NCBI GenBank assembly: GCA_004296815.1
Contig: SCVT01000300.1
Location: 1-10,569, forward strand
Reading direction: 5' to 3'
Origin: Reyranella sp.
GTDB lineage: Bacteria; Pseudomonadota; Alphaproteobacteria; Reyranellales; Reyranellaceae
Length of the DNA: 10,569 bases
Shown here: positions 6,959 through 10,569 of the stretch, piece by piece
How the letters are laid out: the number at the start of each line of letters is the position of its first letter
How positions within the stretch are numbered: position 1 is the stretch's first letter
The notes under the pieces: generated by a model
Database searches by the model: none
What the model saw: only the letters and a program-made list of their open reading frames with translations
What the model was told of the DNA's origin: nothing
Position numbers and translations under genes: made by a program

Positions 6959-6979
6959 GCGCGGACGAAATTCGCACAA
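6957..6979. promoter_or_regulatory. Imperfect inverted repeat between flavoprotein and AraC-family genes
   Basis: TTGCGCG (6957-6963) and CGCACAA (6973-6979) are complementary at six of seven positions around 9 bp. A nested near-palindrome, CGAA-A-TTCG, lies at 6966-6974. The element overlaps the start codon of the AraC-type gene and lies 37-59 bp upstream of the flavoprotein start, so it could serve autoregulation or control of both genes. AraC proteins more often bind direct repeats, so the link is tentative. Confidence 0.25.
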
Positions 6980-8031
6980 TGACCGCAACACCGCCTTCCT
7001 TTGCCAAGACGCCGCCCACCGACGTGCTGGCCGACATGCTCCGCGCGGTCCGGCTGACCGGCGCGTGCTTCCTGAAGGCGAGCTTCACCGAGCCGTTCGG
7101 TGTGCTGTCGCCGCAGCGCTACGACGCCACGGTTCCAATGGCGCATCTGCGGCACGTCAGCGTCTTCCATCTGATCACGTCCAACGGTTGCACGATCGAG
7201 ACGGCGGGCGGCCATCGCCAGGAGCTGCGGCCGGGCGACATCGCGCTGCTGCCGTTTGTGGCGGAGCACAAATTGTGGCGTGGCGATTCGCCGGAGCTTG
7301 TGCCGGCCTCGCAGATCGTCACGCGCAATCCGAAGGAAGGTGTCTGGTCGTTCAGCCATGGCGGTGGCGGCGCCGAGACCCAGATGATCTGCGGCTTCAT
7401 CGAGTCGGCCGAGCTGATGGCCTCGCCGATGTTCCGCTCGCTGCCGGAGCTCGTCATCGAGCGGGCAGGCGAGAACACGGTGGACTACGGCATCGCTTCC
7501 ACGATCGCCGGATTGATCGCCAAGGTGGAATCCCTCGACCGCGGCGCCGAGGTCGTGCTTGGGCGCATGATGGAGGCGTTGTTCGTCGAGATCCTGCGCC
7601 GGCATGTCGAGCGACTGCCGCCGGGGACCAAGGGCGTTCTTGGTGCGCTGAACGATCCGGTCGTCGGCCGGGCGTTGCAGCTCCTGCACGCTGAGCCCGC
7701 CAAGCGCTGGACGGCGGATACGCTGGCCCGCGAGGCCGGCTCGTCGCGGACCGTGCTCGGCGAGCGCTTCAACGCGTTGCTCGGCAAGCCGCCGATCGAG
7801 TATCTCACGAGCTGGCGCATCCAGCTCGCAGCGGATCGGCTGCGCAACAGCTCGGACAGCATTTCGCGCATCGCCGCCGACTATGGCTACGAGTCGGAGC
7901 CGGCGTTCAATCGCGCGTTCAAGCGCGTGACAGGCATGACTCCTGGTCGTTGGCGCGACGGCGGCGGCGACAGCCCACCGAACATGCCGCTCTACTTCAA
8001 GGAGCCGCTGGGGCCTCCGCCGAGCGCCTGA
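6979..8031 (+). CDS. AraC-family transcriptional regulator with N-terminal cupin-type sensor
   Basis: A 350-residue regulator. The N-terminal part (about 15-200) resembles the cupin-like ligand-binding domain of AraC proteins: VSVFHLITSNGCTIETAGG (61-78), RPGDIALLPFVAEHKLW (84-100), and MICGFIESAEL (136-146), matching the 'CG-x-[FY]' strand often found there. The C-terminal AraC/XylS DNA-binding domain runs from about 225 to 327. Its first helix-turn-helix is around WTADTLAREAGSSRTVLGERF, followed by GKPPIEYLTSWRIQLAADRL and the second helix-turn-helix around ISRIAADYGYESEPAFNRAF, ending in TGMTPGRWR. The ATG at 6979 is chosen because it opens the conserved part and lies clear of the divergent gene; the frame is open further upstream to 6814. 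No ribosome site is seen. It probably senses a small ligand and controls the adjacent flavoprotein gene. Its stop is 7 bp from the convergent VOC gene. Confidence 0.93.
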   Translation: MTATPPSFAKTPPTDVLADMLRAVRLTGACFLKASFTEPFGVLSPQRYDATVPMAHLRHVSVFHLITSNGCTIETAGGHRQELRPGDIALLPFVAEHKLWRGDSPELVPASQIVTRNPKEGVWSFSHGGGGAETQMICGFIESAELMASPMFRSLPELVIERAGENTVDYGIASTIAGLIAKVESLDRGAEVVLGRMMEALFVEILRRHVERLPPGTKGVLGALNDPVVGRALQLLHAEPAKRWTADTLAREAGSSRTVLGERFNALLGKPPIEYLTSWRIQLAADRLRNSSDSISRIAADYGYESEPAFNRAFKRVTGMTPGRWRDGGGDSPPNMPLYFKEPLGPPPSA

Positions 8032-8040
8032 CCGGCGCTC
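8022..8040. repeat. Inverted repeat across convergent stop codons (AraC / VOC)
   Basis: GAGCGCC (8022-8028) and GGCGCTC (8034-8040) are a perfect 7-bp, almost all-GC stem with a 5-nt loop. The loop begins with the AraC gene's TGA, and the right arm contains two bases of the VOC gene's stop. It would be a stable hairpin in RNA of either strand. No T-tract follows on either strand. Confidence 0.5.
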
Positions 8041-8794
8041 AGTTCTGCGGAATGAACTCGATCATCAGTCCGCCGGTCTGCTCCGGCGCGACCAGCACAC
8101 GGTCACCTTCGGCCACGGCGAACGGCACGTTGTTGGCGCGCAGCAGCGCCTGCAGCGGCCGGGCTCGTTCGACGGCGACGGCGGCACCGACGACCGCCGG
8201 CAGGTCGCCCGGTGCCATGATCTCGAGCGCCTTGTACTCGAGCTGGTAGGCGAGCGGCGACCAGATCAGCAGCTCGACCGAGCCCGCCTTCACCATCATG
8301 CAGCCGTCGAAGATCTCCTCGGTCGAAGCGCTCCAGCCGGCCTTCAGCGCCTTGGCGACTTCCTTCGGATTGTCGGCGACGGCGTGGATGGCCATCATGC
8401 CGAGCGCGCCGTTGGGATGGACGATCCATTCCGGCTCCATAAAGGCGTCCGGCGTCTCGTGCTTTACGGCGAACCATGGCAGCGGCTCCTCGACGGCCTC
8501 GCCGACCACGACGCCGGCATCGACCTCGAACCCGTCCTCGGTCTCCCAGGCATGCGTGCGCTCCTCGCCCTCGAGTTCGGGCACGTTCAGCGCCAATGAA
8601 ATCACGGCCGGATCGCCCGGCAGCAGCTCGATGTAGTTGGGAATATCGTCCCGGTCGGGCTGGAAGCAAATACAGCGCGGCTCGACTCCCTCCGGCGTCA
8701 GGTTGAAGCCGAGCTGCCCCAGCTTCGAGGCGGCGGCGTCAGGGTCGGAGACGGTTACCGAGAGGTGATCGATGTCGCGTGCTGAAATCTTCAT
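8039..8794 (-). CDS. VOC-superfamily (glyoxalase-like domain) protein
   Basis: A 251-residue protein with two vicinal-oxygen-chelate modules. The first begins with ARDIDHLSVTVSDPDAAASKLGQLGFNLTPEG (5-36), the classic opening beta-alpha of glyoxalase-like folds, and continues to NYIELLPG (53-60). The second begins near residue 129 with GALGMMAIHAVADNPKEVAKAL and ends in GGLMIEFIPQ. The metal-ligand pattern typical of the fold is present as H10, E56, H137 and E246. It is closest in style to the 'glyoxalase-like domain' group of unassigned function, so isomerase, dioxygenase or resistance roles are all possible. The ATG at 8794 is preceded by a weak GAGCGG and by a candidate promoter whose start point would be at or next to the ATG. 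It is divergent from a GST by 73 bp, so a shared detoxification role is plausible but unproven. Confidence 0.85.
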   Translation of the reverse strand: MKISARDIDHLSVTVSDPDAAASKLGQLGFNLTPEGVEPRCICFQPDRDDIPNYIELLPGDPAVISLALNVPELEGEERTHAWETEDGFEVDAGVVVGEAVEEPLPWFAVKHETPDAFMEPEWIVHPNGALGMMAIHAVADNPKEVAKALKAGWSASTEEIFDGCMMVKAGSVELLIWSPLAYQLEYKALEIMAPGDLPAVVGAAVAVERARPLQALLRANNVPFAVAEGDRVLVAPEQTGGLMIEFIPQN

Positions 8795-8799
8795 GCCCG

Positions 8800-8829
8800 C
8801 TCATACAGTCTTAACCGGGAGGCGCTCAA
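8800..8829 (-). promoter_or_regulatory. Candidate promoter of the VOC gene
   Basis: On the minus strand TTGAGC (8829-8824, four of six) and TATGAG (8805-8800, four of six) are separated by 18 bp. The TATGAG ends five bases before the ATG at 8794, so transcription could start at the start codon itself. Found by eye and not tested. Confidence 0.3.
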
Positions 8830-8832
8830 GTG

Positions 8833-8858
8833 CGATGGTTCACCGTCTCGAACCATCG
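8833..8858. promoter_or_regulatory. Perfect 9-bp inverted repeat upstream of the GST gene (candidate operator or leader hairpin)
   Basis: CGATGGTTC (8833-8841) and GAACCATCG (8850-8858) are perfect complements around ACCGTCTC. The dyad lies in the 73-bp gap shared by the divergent VOC and GST genes. Its right arm touches the GST ribosome site (GGAGG, 8858-8862). A weak GST promoter (TTAACC 8811-8816, 17 bp, GATGGT 8834-8839) would place its -10 in the left arm, so a bound repressor would block it. If transcribed, it would be a hairpin next to the ribosome site. Confidence 0.55.
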
Positions 8859-8867
8859 GAGGAACGA

Positions 8868-9494
8868 ATGTCCAAGATGACGCTCTACGGTATCTGGTTG
8901 AGTGGTCCGACTTACAAGGCGGGCCTGGCGATGTCGCTGATGGGCCAGTCCTTCGCCTACAAGCACGTCGACCTGCGGTCCGGTGCTCACAAGCAGGCGG
9001 ACTATCTGGCGATCAACCGCTTCGGGCAGGTGCCGGCGCTGGTCGACGGCGACCTCAAGCTCTGCCAGTCCGGGTCGATCCTGCTCTATCTCGCGGACAA
9101 GTTCGGCAAGATGGGCGGCAAAACGGCCGAGGAGAAGGCGCGGGTGCGTGAGTGGCTGTTCTGGGAGTTCGACCGGCTGGCCTCCAACATCTACCGTCCA
9201 CGCGCCATCAAGCGTGGCTTCATGAAGGCCGACGACAACGTCGTAGCCCTCTACGTCGGTCTCGCGAACGACGCGCTGAAGGTGCTCGACGCCGCGCTCG
9301 CCAAATCGACCTTCCTGGTTGGCAACGATGTGACCGTGGCCGACGTCGCGGTCTACGGCGACGTCGCCTACACGGAGGAAGCGGCCATCGACCTGTCACC
9401 CTATCCGAATGTGAAGGCCTGGATGGGCAGGATCGAGAAGCTTCCCGGCTTCAAGAAGTACGAGGATGTCCTGCCCAAGCAGGACGCCGCCTGA
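8868..9494 (+). CDS. Glutathione S-transferase family protein
   Basis: A 208-residue cytosolic GST. The N-terminal thioredoxin-like domain (1 to about 80) begins MTLYGIWLSGPTYKAGLAM, with S12 placed as a possible glutathione-activating Ser. It contains FGQVPALVDG (52-61) with the cis-Pro at P56, and LCQSGSILLYLADKFG (65-80), where Q67-S68 would bind the gamma-glutamyl group. The C-terminal helical domain (about 88-208) carries the N-capping box region FLVGNDVTVADVAVYGDVAYTEE (149-171) and ends PYPNVKAWMGRIEKLPGF. The family conjugates glutathione to electrophiles or uses it for reductive or isomerase chemistry; the substrate is unknown. The ATG at 8868 has GGAGG five bases upstream, the best ribosome site in the window, so the longer open frame from 8772 is rejected. 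A perfect 9-bp dyad directly upstream suggests specific regulation. Confidence 0.93.
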   Translation: MSKMTLYGIWLSGPTYKAGLAMSLMGQSFAYKHVDLRSGAHKQADYLAINRFGQVPALVDGDLKLCQSGSILLYLADKFGKMGGKTAEEKARVREWLFWEFDRLASNIYRPRAIKRGFMKADDNVVALYVGLANDALKVLDAALAKSTFLVGNDVTVADVAVYGDVAYTEEAAIDLSPYPNVKAWMGRIEKLPGFKKYEDVLPKQDAA

Positions 9495-9515
9495 GGCACG
9501 AACGGGTCAGGCGGC
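9486..9515. repeat. Perfect 9-bp inverted repeat pairing the two convergent stop codons (GST / SRPBCC)
   Basis: GCCGCCTGA (9486-9494) and TCAGGCGGC (9507-9515) are perfect complements with a 12-nt loop. The GST TGA and the SRPBCC stop pair with each other at the top of the stem. Both proteins end in Ala-Ala-stop with identical codons, which accounts for the symmetry at sequence level but not for why it occurs. No T-tract is present on either side. Confidence 0.55.
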
Positions 9516-9899
9516 CGCCAGCGTCTTCTTCATGCTGATGACCGCCTGATCCATCATGCTGCCGATCGCCGGCGCGAGCTCGTTCGGCAGGAGATCGATG
9601 GTCCATACGATGCGGCTGCCGTCGCCCTCGGGGAAGATCTGGACGGCCGCGTTGTAGTGGCTCGCCTGGCCGTCGACGACCGAGTAGACCAGCCGGCAGG
9701 CCTCGTCGTCGAGTGTTACCAGGCGCTCACGCGCGACCATGCCGTTGAAGAAGGTGAGCACGCGGTCGCCCTTGTCCATCTTCAGGGCGGTCAGGAAGCC
9801 CGGCGCCACCTTGGTGTGGACGGCGCCGAAGTCGCGCATCGCCTGCCAGGCCGCTGCCGAGCCGGCGGTGACGGGGAACTCTCTTTTCAGCGTTGCCAT
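9507..9899 (-). CDS. SRPBCC-fold (polyketide cyclase/START-like) small protein
   Basis: A 130-residue single-domain protein with the order expected of the SRPBCC helix-grip fold. It opens with a beta strand (TLKREFPVTA), then a helix (SAAAWQAMRDFGAVHTKVAPGF, where the Trp-x-x-[ML]-x-D-F pattern is typical), then strands KMDKGDRVLTFFNGMVARERLVTLDD, CRLVYSVVDG, HYNAAVQIFPEG and SRIVWTIDLLPNEL, and a long C-terminal helix (APAIGSMMDQAVISMKKTLAAA). Such proteins bind hydrophobic ligands in a cavity between helix and sheet; the ligand here is unknown. The ATG at 9899 has GAGGAG (9908-9913) eight bases upstream. An in-frame GTG at 9908 overlaps that ribosome site and is unlikely to be the start. 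It lies 78 bp downstream of the CobW-type gene on the same strand, so cotranscription is possible. Confidence 0.87.
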   Translation of the reverse strand: MATLKREFPVTAGSAAAWQAMRDFGAVHTKVAPGFLTALKMDKGDRVLTFFNGMVARERLVTLDDEACRLVYSVVDGQASHYNAAVQIFPEGDGSRIVWTIDLLPNELAPAIGSMMDQAVISMKKTLAAA

Positions 9900-9977
9900 G
9901 TTCGTCACTCCTCTGGGGGAATGACGGCAAGATGGGGTGGGCGTTGCATCGGGTCTGGCGGTTTTCGGACGCCGTCG

Positions 9978-10569
9978 TCAGGCCTCTTCCATCATCTGTT
10001 TCCAGCTCTCCTCGACGTCGGCGCGGGCGAGGTCGCGGGTGATGAAGACGAGCCGCGAGCGGCGATCGCCCTCCGGCCAGCGGGCCAGCAGGGTCGGGGG
10101 ATGGAAGGTGCGGTGCACCCCGTGGATGACCAGCGGCTGGCTTTCGCCCGTGACGTTCAGCACGCCCTTCACGCGCAGCAGCCGGTCGCCCCACGACGCC
10201 CGCACTGCCATGAGCCAGCGATTGAACAGATCCCAGTCGAGCGGCTCCTCGAAGGTGAGGCAGAACGACCCGATATGGGCGTCGTGGCGCGAGCGGTCAT
10301 GATGATGATCATGATGTGCGTGCCCATGGCCATGGTTGTGCGCCTCGGCGTTCAGCCAGGCTTGCACCTTGTCGCTCTTGCCCGAGGGGTCGAATGGACC
10401 GGAGTCGAAGAGCAGCGCTGGGTCGATGTCGCCCTGGACGATCTCGTAAAGCCCGGCGCCCGGATTGAGGTCCTCCAGTCGGGCGCGCAGGCGGGCGCTG
10501 GTGTCGATGTCGGCGAGGTCGGTCTTGCTGATCAGCAGCCGGTCGGCGACGGCCGCCTGCTTCACGGCC
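9978..10569 (-). CDS. CobW/COG0523-family GTPase, metallochaperone-like (C-terminal part, N-terminus outside window)
   Basis: The frame is open to the right edge of the window, so the start and the P-loop (Walker A), CxCC and switch motifs lie beyond it. What is visible begins with VKQAAVADRLLISKTDLAD, where SKTD (codons at about 10518-10529) is the guanine-specificity motif of G3E GTPases. A His-rich linker follows, with 11 His in 22 residues (bases 10275-10340; H-x-H alternation and HHDHHH), and then the CobW C-terminal domain (GSFCLTFEEPLDWDLFNRWL, LLRVKGVLNV, LVIHGVHRTFHPP). The family inserts or delivers metal ions, most often zinc or cobalt, using GTP. The His-rich linker fits a zinc-handling member rather than strict cobalamin synthesis, but no Zur site or cob gene is visible to decide. 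The stop is TGA at 9978-9980. Confidence 0.92.
   Translation of the reverse strand, partial: AVKQAAVADRLLISKTDLADIDTSARLRARLEDLNPGAGLYEIVQGDIDPALLFDSGPFDPSGKSDKVQAWLNAEAHNHGHGHAHHDHHHDRSRHDAHIGSFCLTFEEPLDWDLFNRWLMAVRASWGDRLLRVKGVLNVTGESQPLVIHGVHRTFHPPTLLARWPEGDRRSRLVFITRDLARADVEESWKQMMEEA

Noticed and set aside
6921..7088. An N-terminal extension of the flavoprotein by 56 residues
   Set aside because: It would overlap the divergent AraC gene, while AAGGAG lies six bases before the ATG at 6920.
6271..7689. A 472-codon minus-strand frame across the flavoprotein and AraC genes
   Set aside because: It crosses the non-coding gap and two well-supported genes in other frames, and its product is Arg-rich nonsense.
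8838..8854. GGTTC...GAACC resembling a tRNA T-arm or an integration site
   Set aside because: No acceptor, D or anticodon arm surrounds it, and there is no integrase or duplicated end. A simple dyad explains it.
8772..8867. An N-terminal extension of the GST by 32 residues
   Set aside because: GGAGG lies five bases before the ATG at 8868, the GST fold begins there, and the extension would run through the dyad and the VOC start.
10288..10345. CAT/ATG-rich repetitive stretch that looked like a short tandem repeat
   Set aside because: It is the coding sequence of the His-rich linker of the CobW-type GTPase and is explained by His codons.
1..10569. Mobile element, CRISPR array, defence or toxin-antitoxin system
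   Set aside because: No transposase, integrase, spaced direct repeats, nuclease, or small overlapping gene pair of that kind was seen; gene content is metabolic and housekeeping.

Overview
This window is GC-rich (by eye about two thirds G+C) and almost entirely coding: 11 protein genes, two of them cut by the window edges. The mix suggests a free-living alphaproteobacterium with a large catabolic genome. It has Bug-type solute receptors without their membrane partners, an acyl-CoA dehydrogenase-like enzyme, a GST, a VOC protein and a GatB of alphaproteobacterial style. The genus cannot be fixed from the sequence; a Reyranella-like or Rhodospirillales/Hyphomicrobiales origin is a guess. No rRNA, tRNA, CRISPR array, transposase or phage gene was seen, and no stretch over 300 bases lacks a gene.

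Layout, left to right. 1-221 (+): the tail of an amidohydrolase, probably an N-acyl-D-amino-acid deacylase. 222-1199 and 1288-2265 (-): two tandem, about 60% identical Bug-family periplasmic receptors. 2348-3799 (+): gatB, tRNA amidotransferase subunit B. 3796-4974 (-): an exported, propeller-like protein of unknown function. 5010-5777 (+): an AHL-lactonase-like metallo-beta-lactamase-fold hydrolase. 5787-6920 (-): an acyl-CoA dehydrogenase-family flavoprotein that appears to lack the usual C-terminal catalytic Glu. 6979-8031 (+): an AraC-family regulator, divergent from the flavoprotein. 8039-8794 (-): a VOC (glyoxalase-like) protein. 8868-9494 (+): a glutathione S-transferase, divergent from the VOC gene. 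9507-9899 (-): a small SRPBCC protein. 9978-10569 (-): the C-terminal part of a CobW/COG0523 GTPase with a His-rich metal-binding loop.

The genes do not form one pathway. Possible working units are the amidohydrolase plus receptors (scavenging of organic acids or acylated amino acids), AraC plus flavoprotein (regulator and target), VOC plus GST (shared control region with a 9-bp dyad), and CobW plus SRPBCC (same strand). Orientation alternates almost strictly. All five convergent junctions are 12 nt or less, and each carries an inverted repeat across the stop codons; this is the most unusual structural pattern here. No clear new multi-gene defence or mobile system was found.
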